From: VRUE01 sp963705635
GTDB taxonomy: Bacteria; Actinomycetota; Thermoleophilia; Solirubrobacterales; 70-9
DNA: 64,000 nucleotides
Direction: 5' to 3'
NCBI GenBank assembly: GCA_963705635.1
Contig: CAVPKH010000004.1
Location: 868,001-932,000, forward strand
Shown here in pieces: positions 18,080 through 25,956 of this stretch. The notes beneath the pieces are model-generated. The model was not told where the DNA came from. It saw only the letters and a program-made list of their open reading frames with translations, and did no database searches. Both the position numbers and the translations under genes were made by a program. Within the stretch, counting starts at the first letter, position 1. Each line of letters starts with the position of its first letter.

Positions 18080-19310
18080 GAGCGGCGTGGTCCTCCCCGC
18101 GGTAGGCGCCGGGCTTCGGGCGCTCCCTGCCACCGGGCAGGGCAAGCCTCAGGATCGTCCTCTGCACCATGCCCAGCTGCTGGGCGAAGGGGCCGCTGTT
18201 GTAGGGCAGGCCGTAGCGCTCGCAGACCTGCTTGACCTGCGGCGCGATCTCGGCGTAGCGGCTGCTCGGCAGGTCCGGGAAGAGGTGGTGCTCGACCTGG
18301 TAGCCGAGGTTGCCGCTGGCGACGTGGAAGAGTGGGCTGCCCTCGATGTTGGCCGCGCCGGAGAGCTGGCGCACGTACCAGCCGCCGCGGCTCTCGTTCT
18401 CCACTTCGGCCGGCGTGAAGGTGTAGGTCTGATCGGGGAAGTGGCCGCAGAAGATGATCGCGTAGGACCAGACGTTGCGGACGACGTTGGCGCTGGCGTC
18501 GCCGGCCGCCGCCGCGCGGAAGGATTCACCGCCGCCGCCGAGAGCTCGCTTCAGCACCCCCGCCAGCCCGCCGCGCCGGCGGCCGCCCTTGCGAGCGTCG
18601 ACGGCGGCGTCGACCGCGGCAGTCGCCAACCCGCTCAGCAGCGGCCAGGCGATGTAGTCCTTGACCACCTGGCTCTTCGCCTTCTCGCGGATGCCGGCCA
18701 GCTCGCGCCTGACCTGGGCCTTCGACTTGCGACCTTTGCGGATCGCCTCGAAGTCGAGGTCGTGGAGCGCCACCCCCCACTCGAAGAACCCCATCAGCAG
18801 CAGGTTGTAGAACGGCTGCAGGAGGTAGACCGGGTGCCACTTCTGCCGTGGGTCGATCCGCATGATCTCGTAGCCGAGGTCCTTGTCCTTGCCGAGGATG
18901 TTGGTGAAGGTGTGGTGGACGTAGTTGTGGGAGTGCTTCCAGGCCTCCGCGGTCGAGGCGGTGTCCCAATCCCAGGTCGAGGAGTTGATCTGGGGGTCGT
19001 TCATCCAGTCCCACTGACCGTGCAGGACGTTGTGGCCGATCTCCATGTTCTCGAGGATCTTCGCCATCGAGAGGGCCGCCGTCCCGGCGACCTGGGCGGG
19101 GCGGTAGCGGGCGGCGAGCAGCAGCACGCGGCCGATCACCGCGAGGCGCCTCTGCATCGCGATCATGCTCTCGATGTAGCGGCGATCGCGTTCGCCCAGG
19201 TCGGCAAATACGCGGTCGCGGATGCCGTCGAACTCGCGGGCCAGCTCGTCGAGCTGCTCCGCCGAGAGGTGCGCGAGCGGGCTCGCAACCTCAGCAGTCG
19301 CTGCGTTCAT
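18075..19310 (-). CDS. Membrane fatty acid (acyl-CoA) desaturase
   Basis: 411 residues. Three histidine boxes bind the di-iron centre: HNVLH, HSHNYVHH and QVEHH(LFP), with hydrophobic spans between. Such enzymes insert a double bond into acyl-CoA using O2 and an electron donor. The gene follows the reductase gene by 18 bp, the same pairing as mycobacterial DesA3 with its oxidoreductase. A 40-residue Gly/Arg-rich loop around residues 225-260 is unusual. Confidence 0.9.
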   Translation of the reverse strand: MNAATAEVASPLAHLSAEQLDELAREFDGIRDRVFADLGERDRRYIESMIAMQRRLAVIGRVLLLAARYRPAQVAGTAALSMAKILENMEIGHNVLHGQWDWMNDPQINSSTWDWDTASTAEAWKHSHNYVHHTFTNILGKDKDLGYEIMRIDPRQKWHPVYLLQPFYNLLLMGFFEWGVALHDLDFEAIRKGRKSKAQVRRELAGIREKAKSQVVKDYIAWPLLSGLATAAVDAAVDARKGGRRRGGLAGVLKRALGGGGESFRAAAAGDASANVVRNVWSYAIIFCGHFPDQTYTFTPAEVENESRGGWYVRQLSGAANIEGSPLFHVASGNLGYQVEHHLFPDLPSSRYAEIAPQVKQVCERYGLPYNSGPFAQQLGMVQRTILRLALPGGRERPKPGAYRGEDHAAL

Positions 19311-19328
19311 CGTTCCCTTCCGTAGGTT

Positions 19329-20426
19329 TCAAAGCGCAATCTCAATCGCCCCTTCGGGCGCGTTGACGCAGGTGCGGATCATCTCGCCCTCGCTGCCGTG
19401 GACCTCGCCGGTGCGCAGATCGCGCACCTTCCCCTTGCAGAGCCGGCCGACGCAGGTGTGGCAGATCCCCATCCGGCAGCCAAAGGGAAGCGTGGCACCG
19501 GCCCCCTCGCCGGCAACGAGGATCGGCGTGCCGCCGTCGCAGCTGGCCTCGACCCCGCTTTTGGCGAAGTACGCGGTGCCCCCCTCGCCCTCGCCGGCAT
19601 CACCGCCGATCAGCGGCTGGAAGCGCTCCATGTGGAGCAGCTCGCGGTTGCCGTCGCGCTGCCAGCGCTCGCTCATCGCATCGAGCATCGCCGCCGGGCC
19701 CGAGAGGAAGGCGTGGCGATCGCGCCAGTCGGGACAGAGCCGATCGAGATCGCCGGGCGCAACCCTGCCCTGCTCGCCGGTGATTCGCAGCTGCAGGTCG
19801 TAGCTCCCGTGCGCCGCCTCGATCTCGCGCAAGCGCTCGGCAAAGATCACCCCATCGGCCTCGCGGGCGGAGTGGATGTGGACCACGTCACCCAGCCCCT
19901 CGCCGCGGTGGAGGCTGCGCAGCATGCTCATGATCGGCGTGATGCCGCTGCCGGCGCTGATGAAGAGCAGCTTCTGCGGCAGCGGGCTGGGCAGCACGAA
20001 GGTGCCTTCGACCCCGCCGAGCCGGACGACGTCCCCCGGCCTGGCGCCGCGGGCCAGGTAGGGCGAGACCTTGCCGGACTCGACCAGCTTCGGGGTGATG
20101 CTGATGCAGCCGTCGGGTCGACCGGGCTCCGAGGTGAGCGAGTAGGCACGCCAGTGATGCACCCCGTCGACGACGACTCCGATCCTCAGGTACTGCCCGG
20201 GCCGGTGTCCCGCCCACTCGAATCCGGGGCGGATCAGCACCGTAACGGCATCGGGCGTCTCCCGATCGATCCGCTCGATCCGCCCGCGCAGCTCGCGGGT
20301 GGACCAGAGCGGGTTGATCAATTCGAGGTAGTCGTCGGGCAGCAGAGGGGTGAAGAGCGAGCGCACGGCATTGAGCGCCTTCCGCCTTGTCGCCGGCACC
20401 TGGGGTGTTGCTCCACGCTCCGCCAT
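19329..20426 (-). CDS. Ferredoxin reductase with C-terminal 2Fe-2S domain
   Basis: About 365 residues. Order: FAD-binding barrel (RPGQYLRIGV, RAYSL), NAD(P)-binding domain (FISAGSGITPIMSML, and HIHSAR), then a plant-type ferredoxin domain with the CxxxxCxxC cluster (FGCRMGICHTCVG). It should pass NAD(P)H electrons to the desaturase downstream. I chose ATG 20426; a longer form from ATG 20474 adds 16 residues and is possible. It is divergent from bioA. Confidence 0.9.
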   Translation of the reverse strand: MAERGATPQVPATRRKALNAVRSLFTPLLPDDYLELINPLWSTRELRGRIERIDRETPDAVTVLIRPGFEWAGHRPGQYLRIGVVVDGVHHWRAYSLTSEPGRPDGCISITPKLVESGKVSPYLARGARPGDVVRLGGVEGTFVLPSPLPQKLLFISAGSGITPIMSMLRSLHRGEGLGDVVHIHSAREADGVIFAERLREIEAAHGSYDLQLRITGEQGRVAPGDLDRLCPDWRDRHAFLSGPAAMLDAMSERWQRDGNRELLHMERFQPLIGGDAGEGEGGTAYFAKSGVEASCDGGTPILVAGEGAGATLPFGCRMGICHTCVGRLCKGKVRDLRTGEVHGSEGEMIRTCVNAPEGAIEIAL

Positions 20427-20503
20427 TCTCAGATGGTTGCAGCGTTTGGTGTAGAGGTCTGTGTCATAGCGCACGCTCGAAGCTGCCGCCGGGCTCGGGG
20501 CTA

Positions 20504-21835
20504 ATGTCGTCTTACCCGATGTCGACCGATCCCGCTCAGCTCGATCGCGATCATCTCTGGCACCCGTTTACCCAGCAAGAGGCGTGGTCCGAGGAAGAGC
20601 CGCTGCTGATCGAGCGCGGCGAGGGCACCGACCTGATCGCCAGCGACGGCCGCCGCTACATCGACGGCGTCTCCTCGCTCTGGTGCAACGTCCATGGCCA
20701 CCGCCACCGCGGCATCGACGCCGCCGTCGAGGATCAGCTCGGCAAGGTCGCCCACTCGACCATGCTCGGCCTCTCCCACCGCGGCGGCGCCGAGCTCGCC
20801 GCCCGCCTGGTCGACCTGGCGCCGCAGGGCCTCTCGCGCGTCTTCTACTCGGAGTCGGGCTCAACCGCGGTCGAGATCGCCCTCAAGATGGCCTTCCAGT
20901 ACCAGCAGCAGCGCGGCGGTCAGCACGCGCGGCGCACCTCCTTCGTCCACCTGCGCGACTCCTACCACGGCGACACGATCGGCTCGGTCTCAGTCGGGGG
21001 GATGGACCTCTTCCACGCGACCTACCGACCGCTGCTGTTCGAGACCCACGCCGCCGAGCCCGGCGACGCCGCCGACCTCGAGCGGGTGCTCTGCGTCCAC
21101 GAAGAGGAGATCGCCGCGGTGATCGTCGAGCCGCTGGTCCAGGGCGCCGCCGGGATGCTCACCCACCCCCCCGGCTACCTGCGCGCCGTGCGCGATCTCT
21201 GCGACAGCTTCGGCGTGCTGTTGATCTGCGATGAGGTGGCGACCGGCTTCGGCCGCACCGGGACGATGTTCGCCTGCGAGCAGGAGGGGGTCGCGCCCGA
21301 CCTCCTCTGCCTCGCCAAGGGCCTCACCGGGGGCTACCTACCGCTGGCCGCGACGCTGGCGAGCGAGCGGATCTACGAGGGCTTCCTCGGCGCGCCGGAG
21401 GAGTACCGGACCTTCTTCCACGGCCACACCTACACCGGCAACCCGCTCGCCTGCGCCGCCGCCCTCGCCAACCTCGACGCCTTCGAGGACGAGCGCACGC
21501 TCGAGCGCCTGCAACCAAAGATCCGGCTGCTGCAAGAGCTGCTCGGACACGTCGCGGCGATGCCCGAGGTGGCCAGCGTGCGCGAGCGCGGCTTCATGGT
21601 CGGCATCGACCTCGGCGAGCACGACCCGTCGCTGCGGCTTGGCCACCGGGTCACGCTGGAGGCCCGCAAGCGCGGCGCGATCATTCGCCCGCTCAGCGAC
21701 GTGGTGATTCTCGTGCCTCCCCTCTCGATCTCCGCAGCGGACCTGCGCAGGCTGGTTGAGATCACCGCGGAGTCGATCGAGGCGGCCTGCGCAAACGCCG
21801 AAGCCGCGCCGGCTCGGCTCGCCCAAGCAGCCTGA
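20504..21835 (+). CDS. bioA: Adenosylmethionine-8-amino-7-oxononanoate aminotransferase
   Basis: About 443 residues, a class III PLP aminotransferase converting KAPA to diaminononanoate with SAM as donor. BioA-type markers are DRDHLWHPFTQ near the N-terminus, the Ser-Gly-Ser substrate region SESGSTAVEIALKMAFQY, ICDEVATGFGRTG and the PLP-lysine in LAKGLTGGYLP. Starts at 20504 or 20519 are both possible. It is 5 kb from bioBFD and has its own promoter region. Confidence 0.93.
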   Translation: MSSYPMSTDPAQLDRDHLWHPFTQQEAWSEEEPLLIERGEGTDLIASDGRRYIDGVSSLWCNVHGHRHRGIDAAVEDQLGKVAHSTMLGLSHRGGAELAARLVDLAPQGLSRVFYSESGSTAVEIALKMAFQYQQQRGGQHARRTSFVHLRDSYHGDTIGSVSVGGMDLFHATYRPLLFETHAAEPGDAADLERVLCVHEEEIAAVIVEPLVQGAAGMLTHPPGYLRAVRDLCDSFGVLLICDEVATGFGRTGTMFACEQEGVAPDLLCLAKGLTGGYLPLAATLASERIYEGFLGAPEEYRTFFHGHTYTGNPLACAAALANLDAFEDERTLERLQPKIRLLQELLGHVAAMPEVASVRERGFMVGIDLGEHDPSLRLGHRVTLEARKRGAIIRPLSDVVILVPPLSISAADLRRLVEITAESIEAACANAEAAPARLAQAA

Positions 21836-21893
21836 TCCTCACCCGCATAGCGTTGCCGGCGTGATGGATCCGGGGCTCGCTCGTAGTAAGGGC

Positions 21894-22433
21894 ATGAATC
21901 AGGCTCTCGTGGCAATCACCGCCGACGCGCCTCCTCGCCAGGCCGAGCTCGCCTTCGATCAGCTCTACCGCTCCAGTCGCGATGACGTCTACGCCTACGC
22001 GGCCGGCCTGCTTCGCGATCGCGCTGCGGCGGAGGACGTGACCGCGACCGCCTTCGAGCGGGCGTACCGCAAGCGCTCGCGCTTTGACCCCCGCCGAGGC
22101 AACGGCCGCGCCTGGCTGTTCGGGATCGCCCGCAACGCCGCCCTGGACGAGCTGCGACGCCGGGGGCGGCAGGCCGAGCTGGCCGCCGACCCGGAGGATG
22201 CCGCGGGCCTGGCCAGCGCCGAGCAGGCTGAGCGCAACGAGCTGCGGCTCGTGCTCTCGAACGCCCTGGAGGAGCTGAAGGCGAGCGAGCGCGAGCTCGT
22301 CGCCCTCAAGTTCTTCGCCGGCCTCAGCAACGGCGAGATCGCCGACGTGCTCGGGATCAGCGAGTCCAACGCCGGCACCAAGCTGAACCGGGTCGTCAAC
22401 AAGCTGAGGAAGGTGTGCGATGGAAACCCGTAG
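21894..22433 (+). CDS. ECF-type RNA polymerase sigma factor
   Basis: 179 residues with region 2 (FDQLYRSSRDDVYAYAAGLLRDRAAAEDVTATAF) and region 4 (LKFFAGLSNGEIADVLGISESNAGTKLNRVVNKLRK). There is no region 1 or 3, so this is an extracytoplasmic-function sigma factor. It overlaps by 14 bp the DUF4349 membrane protein gene, the probable anti-sigma factor. ATG 21894 has weak SD-like AAGG; ATG 21864 would add 10 residues. Confidence 0.88.
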   Translation: MNQALVAITADAPPRQAELAFDQLYRSSRDDVYAYAAGLLRDRAAAEDVTATAFERAYRKRSRFDPRRGNGRAWLFGIARNAALDELRRRGRQAELAADPEDAAGLASAEQAERNELRLVLSNALEELKASERELVALKFFAGLSNGEIADVLGISESNAGTKLNRVVNKLRKVCDGNP

Positions 22434-23607
22434 AGAGGACTTCGATCTCGGCAGCGAGCTTCGCGCGCTGCGTCCGTCGCCCGGAGCGGAATTCGTCGCT
22501 GAGCTCGATACCCGCGCGGCCGCCGGCTTCCCGCCGCGGCCGCGCTCCGGCCGCTCTCCCCTCGCTGCCTTCGCCGCCCGTTTCCGTGGGCTCTCGCCAC
22601 AGCGCCTGCTCTTCGCCGGCGGCGCCACGGCGCTCGTCGCGATCGCGATCGCGACGGTGGTGGTTGCCAGCCTCGACTCCGGCTCCGAACCGGTCGATGG
22701 GCACTACGCCCAAGCGCCAAAGCCAAGGGAAGTCTTTTCCCCCGAGGCCCCGCCAACGGGCAGGCCGGCACGTGCCGCCGAATCGAGCGCCGCCAGCGGC
22801 CAGGGAGATTCGTCGGGCGTCCAGTTCTCGGAGGCCGTTCCGCGCGCGCACGGTGACAGCGAAATCCAGAGCGCCGCGCCGAGCGAGCTGCCCGATGCAA
22901 GCGCCACCCACGCGCCCCTTGACCGTGCCACGCAGCGCGACGTCGAGCGCTCGGCCGAGATCGGCCTGCTCGCCGAGCCGGACGACGTTGCCGACGATTC
23001 AGCCCGGGTCTTCAGCGCCGTTCACGACGCCGGCGGCATCGTCCTGCGCTCGACGACCACGCGGGGGAGGCACGCCGGGGCCAACTTCGACCTGCTGATC
23101 CCGAGCGCGAGGCTCGGCGACGCGCTCGCCGCCTTCTCGGCGATCGACGAGGTCCGCACCCGCCACGAAGCGACCACCGACATCACGGCGCCCACCGTTG
23201 CCCTGGGGGAACGGCTGCAGGACTCGCGGGCAAAGATCGACGGCCTCCTCGCGCAGCTCTCGGCGGCGGAAACCGACGCCGAGAGGGAAGCCGCTGAAAT
23301 CGAGCTGCGCGGCGAGCGCCGCCACGCCGCGGGTTTGCGCTCCCAGCTCGAGAAGCTGCACCAGCGCGCCGACTTCTCGCGGGTCTCGCTGCGAATCGAA
23401 ACCGACGGGTCGACGGCAGCTTCAAGCGACGGTGGCTGGGGAGTCGACGACGCGCTCGGCGACGCCGGCCACATTCTCGGCATCGCCGCCGGCGTCACCC
23501 TCGTCGGCCTCGCCGTGATCGCCCCCCTCGCCCTGATCGTCCTGCTGGCCTGGCTCGGCCACCGCCTCTGGCTGCGAACCCGCCGCCAGCGGGCACTCGA
23601 CGCCTAG
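22420..23607 (+). CDS. DUF4349 membrane protein, probable anti-sigma factor
   Basis: 395 residues. A cytoplasmic N-terminus (1-60), a membrane helix at about 63-84, a long external region with a DUF4349-like core (about 170-330, including a coiled coil near 265-325), and a second membrane helix near 355-385 ending in a basic tail. Its start overlaps the ECF sigma gene, so the N-terminus probably binds that sigma factor. The N-terminal ~60 residues lack a zinc HX3CX2C motif. Function is inferred from context. Confidence 0.75.
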   Translation: METRREDFDLGSELRALRPSPGAEFVAELDTRAAAGFPPRPRSGRSPLAAFAARFRGLSPQRLLFAGGATALVAIAIATVVVASLDSGSEPVDGHYAQAPKPREVFSPEAPPTGRPARAAESSAASGQGDSSGVQFSEAVPRAHGDSEIQSAAPSELPDASATHAPLDRATQRDVERSAEIGLLAEPDDVADDSARVFSAVHDAGGIVLRSTTTRGRHAGANFDLLIPSARLGDALAAFSAIDEVRTRHEATTDITAPTVALGERLQDSRAKIDGLLAQLSAAETDAEREAAEIELRGERRHAAGLRSQLEKLHQRADFSRVSLRIETDGSTAASSDGGWGVDDALGDAGHILGIAAGVTLVGLAVIAPLALIVLLAWLGHRLWLRTRRQRALDA

Positions 23608-23645
23608 CCGACATCGACCGCACCCCGCTGGGGGGAAAGTCGGCT
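23606..23645 (+). terminator. Weak stem after the DUF4349 gene
   Basis: AGCCGAC (23606-23612) pairs with GTCGGCT (23639-23645) across a 26-nt GC-rich loop. It may end the sigma/anti-sigma transcript. Confidence 0.3.
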
Positions 23646-23654
23646 GCGCGCTTA

Positions 23655-23660
23655 TATGGT
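23655..23660 (+). promoter_or_regulatory. -10 box (TATGGT), leaderless spacing
   Basis: Exactly 6 nt separate this hexamer from the GTG at 23667, and no Shine-Dalgarno is present. Confidence 0.45.
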
Positions 23661-23666
23661 GGCCCT

Positions 23667-24311
23667 GTGGGCGAGGAGAGACAACGCGGGCCGGCGGAGG
23701 CGCCGAACCTCGGAGAGCCTTCGGTGCCGCGGCCGGCGGCGTCGGTGGTGCTGCTGCGACGCGGCGGCAAGCACGGCGATCGGGCGCTCGAGGTGCTGCT
23801 GCTGAAGCGCGCCGAGAGCGCGAAATTCATGCCCGGGGTCTGGGTCTTCCCCGGCGGCGCGGTGGACCCGGAGGACGGCGAGGACGAAGCCGGCTACCGG
23901 GCCTGCGCGGTGCGGGAGCTCGAGGAGGAGTGCGGGATCGCCCTGGCGGAAAGCGAGGAGCTGGTGCTGTTCTCGCGCTGGATCACCCCCGAGGTGATCT
24001 CGCGCCGCTTCGATGCCTGGTTCTTCCTCGCCCTGGCGCCGGCTCACACGCCGCCCAAGCCGGACGGGGTCGAGACCACGGACGCCGGCTGGTTCGAGCC
24101 AGCGGCGGCCCTGGCGGCGCAGGCCGCCGGTGAGCTGGCGCTCGCCTTCCCAACCGTGGCCCAGCTCAAATCGCTGCTCCCCTTCACCACTTCCGAGCAG
24201 GCAATCGCCGCGCACCGCGGCGCCGGTGTCCAGCCCATCCTGCCCAAGGTGATCGGCACCCCCGAGCAGCACCGGGTCGTCCTCCCCGGCGACCCCGACT
24301 ACCCGGCCTGA
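23667..24311 (+). CDS. Nudix hydrolase
   Basis: 214 residues. The Nudix box is present with GGAVDPEDGEDE followed by RELEEECGIAL (consensus REUXEEXGU), preceded by MPGVWVFPGG. The insertion between glycine and REUXEE and the later WITPEVISRRFDAWFFL resemble the NUDT19/CoA-pyrophosphatase-like group. It would cleave a nucleoside diphosphate linked to another moiety. The GTG start at 23667 is preceded by a leaderless-type -10 box. Exact substrate unknown. Confidence 0.85.
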   Translation: MGEERQRGPAEAPNLGEPSVPRPAASVVLLRRGGKHGDRALEVLLLKRAESAKFMPGVWVFPGGAVDPEDGEDEAGYRACAVRELEEECGIALAESEELVLFSRWITPEVISRRFDAWFFLALAPAHTPPKPDGVETTDAGWFEPAAALAAQAAGELALAFPTVAQLKSLLPFTTSEQAIAAHRGAGVQPILPKVIGTPEQHRVVLPGDPDYPA

Positions 24312-24404
24312 GCAGCGTCAGAGCTGCTTCTGGTTGGGGCCGGAGACGATCGAGTCTGGGTCCGGCGCCCTGTTGAAGCTGAGGCTGAGGAGGGGGGGCC
24401 GCGC

Positions 24405-25076
24405 TCAGGCGTCGGGGAACGGCTCCAGGCCGGCGTGCCAAGGACCGGGTGGGTAGGTGTGGATGTCGCTCTCTTCCATCTCCGCCTGCAGGCGCTTGAA
24501 GAGCTGGCTGGCGTTTTTCAGCACCGCTTTCAATTCGGCCTCGCTGCGCTCCCCCAGATGCCAGAGGAACCAGAGCTGGCGGTCGTTGATGCCGAAATCG
24601 ACCTCACCGCTCATCGTCGTCGTCCAGGCGAGGAATCCGGGGCTGAACAGCTCGCGCAGCGCCACCGGGTCGTACTCGCTCGGGACCGTCGCGAGGAAGC
24701 GCTTGTTGAAGTCGATCGACTCGAACTCGACCTTGCGGGTGAAGCGCTTGGTGGCGACCTCATGGCCCTCGATCGACTCGACGTTGAAGGCGGGGACGAC
24801 CTTGGCGAGGTCGGGCATGTGGGCCTTGGCGAGCAGCGCGGTGGGCAGGACCGCCTTGCCGAAGATGCCGCCCATCTCCTTCTCGTCGGCGTCGCAGCAG
24901 GCTCCCCAAAAACCCTCGGCAAGCTGCCCGGTGAGGCGGTTGGTTCCACCGACGCAGAGCGCCACCGGGGCGTCGACGGGGTTGATCCCACCCACCGGCT
25001 CGTATTTCAGCTCGTGCCGTTCGCCGTACTTGCGAACGGCCTCAGCCCACACCTCTGCTTCCTGCTTGGCGCCCAT
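24405..25076 (-). CDS. Conserved-looking hypothetical protein
   Basis: 223 residues, soluble, acidic C-terminus, not recognised. A Cys-Cys pair (GACCDADEKE) sits near residue 60. The middle has alternating beta-rich segments (ATKRFTRKVEFESIDFNKRF) and the C-terminus ends HTYPPGPWHAGLEPFPDA. It has no signal peptide or membrane helix. It is divergent from lemA with 58 bp between, sharing a promoter region with TAGGAT boxes on both strands. Codon use fits a real gene. Confidence 0.7.
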   Translation of the reverse strand: MGAKQEAEVWAEAVRKYGERHELKYEPVGGINPVDAPVALCVGGTNRLTGQLAEGFWGACCDADEKEMGGIFGKAVLPTALLAKAHMPDLAKVVPAFNVESIEGHEVATKRFTRKVEFESIDFNKRFLATVPSEYDPVALRELFSPGFLAWTTTMSGEVDFGINDRQLWFLWHLGERSEAELKAVLKNASQLFKRLQAEMEESDIHTYPPGPWHAGLEPFPDA

Positions 25077-25122
25077 TGGTTGAGTTGATCCTATGTTCCA
25101 CTCGGCCGCCGCCCGGGCAGTC

Positions 25123-25128
25123 TAGGAT
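25123..25128 (+). promoter_or_regulatory. -10 box (TAGGAT) of lemA
   Basis: Ends 6 nt before the ATG at 25135, with no Shine-Dalgarno in between. Leaderless transcription is likely. Confidence 0.45.
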
Positions 25129-25134
25129 GCCCCT

Positions 25135-25701
25135 ATGACTATCGCCCTCATCGTGGTCGTCGCGATCATCGTCATCGCGGTCTTCTACTACATCGCCAAG
25201 CGCAACTCGATCATCGCCTCGCGCAACCGGGTCGACGAGTCGTGGAGCGGAATCGACGTGCAGCTGAAGCGTCGTCACGACCTCGTGCCCAACCTGGTCG
25301 AGACGGTCAAGGGCTACGCCGAGCACGAGAGCCAGACCTTCGAGAAGACCACCCAGGCGCGGGCCGAGGCGATGCAGGCGCAGAGCGTCGAGGACACCGC
25401 CAAGGCCGAGCAGAAACTGACCCAGGCGCTGGCCGACGTGCGCGCGGTCGCCGAGAACTACCCGACCCTGCGCGCCACCGAGAACTTCCAGCAGCTCAGC
25501 CGCAACCTCTCCGAGCTTGAGGACGAGATCCAGGCCTCACGCCGGATCTACAACTCCAACGTGCAGTCCTACAACACCGACATCGAACAGTTCCCGGGCT
25601 CGATCATCGCCAACCAGGGCGGCTTTACCAAGCGCGAGTTCTTCGAGATCGAGGACGCCGCCGACCGTGAGCCGGTCTCGGTCAACTTCAGCAAAGACTG
25701 A
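25135..25701 (+). CDS. LemA family membrane protein
   Basis: 188 residues: an N-terminal membrane helix (about 2-22), then a helical bundle with the family hallmark NRVDESWSGIDVQLKRRHDLVPNLVETVKGYAEHE and later ASRRIYNSNVQSYNTDIEQFPGSIIA. LemA proteins are anchored to the membrane with the helical domain exposed; their function is unclear. The downstream rubredoxin has its own -10 box 8 bp after this stop. Confidence 0.93.
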   Translation: MTIALIVVVAIIVIAVFYYIAKRNSIIASRNRVDESWSGIDVQLKRRHDLVPNLVETVKGYAEHESQTFEKTTQARAEAMQAQSVEDTAKAEQKLTQALADVRAVAENYPTLRATENFQQLSRNLSELEDEIQASRRIYNSNVQSYNTDIEQFPGSIIANQGGFTKREFFEIEDAADREPVSVNFSKD

Positions 25702-25708
25702 GCCCCTC

Positions 25709-25714
25709 TAAACT
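25709..25714 (+). promoter_or_regulatory. -10 box (TAAACT) of the rubredoxin gene
   Basis: Ends 6 nt before ATG 25721 in a pyrimidine-rich gap with no Shine-Dalgarno. Confidence 0.45.
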
Positions 25715-25720
25715 TTTCGC

Positions 25721-25912
25721 ATGACCACGGCAACGGAAGCGAAGCTCTGGATCTGCGAGAGCTGCGGGTTCATCTACGACCCCGCGATCGGAGATCCCGA
25801 CGGCGGCATCCCGCCCGGCACGGCGTTCGAGGACATCCCCAAGGACTGGTTCTGCCCGGTCTGCGGCGCCAGGACCTCGGACTTCCGCCTGATGGAGCCC
25901 GGCGAGGCCTAG
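25721..25912 (+). CDS. Rubredoxin
   Basis: 63 residues. Two CxxC knuckles (CESCG near residue 12 and CPVCG near residue 45) bind one iron, with the conserved YDPAIGDPDGGIPPGTAFEDIP between. It carries single electrons in the cytoplasm. The GMC oxidoreductase starts 45 bp downstream and could be a partner, although GMC enzymes usually use O2; superoxide reduction is another common role, and sod is 2 kb away. Confidence 0.94.
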   Translation: MTTATEAKLWICESCGFIYDPAIGDPDGGIPPGTAFEDIPKDWFCPVCGARTSDFRLMEPGEA

Positions 25913-25956
25913 CCCACCCACCCGCGGCGGACGCGGAAGGGAGAGCGAGATAGCCG

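Noticed and set aside
24350..24390. Hairpin GCCGGA/TCCGGC between the Nudix gene and its convergent neighbour
   Set aside because: Six paired bases with bulges; not distinguishable from chance in GC-rich DNA.
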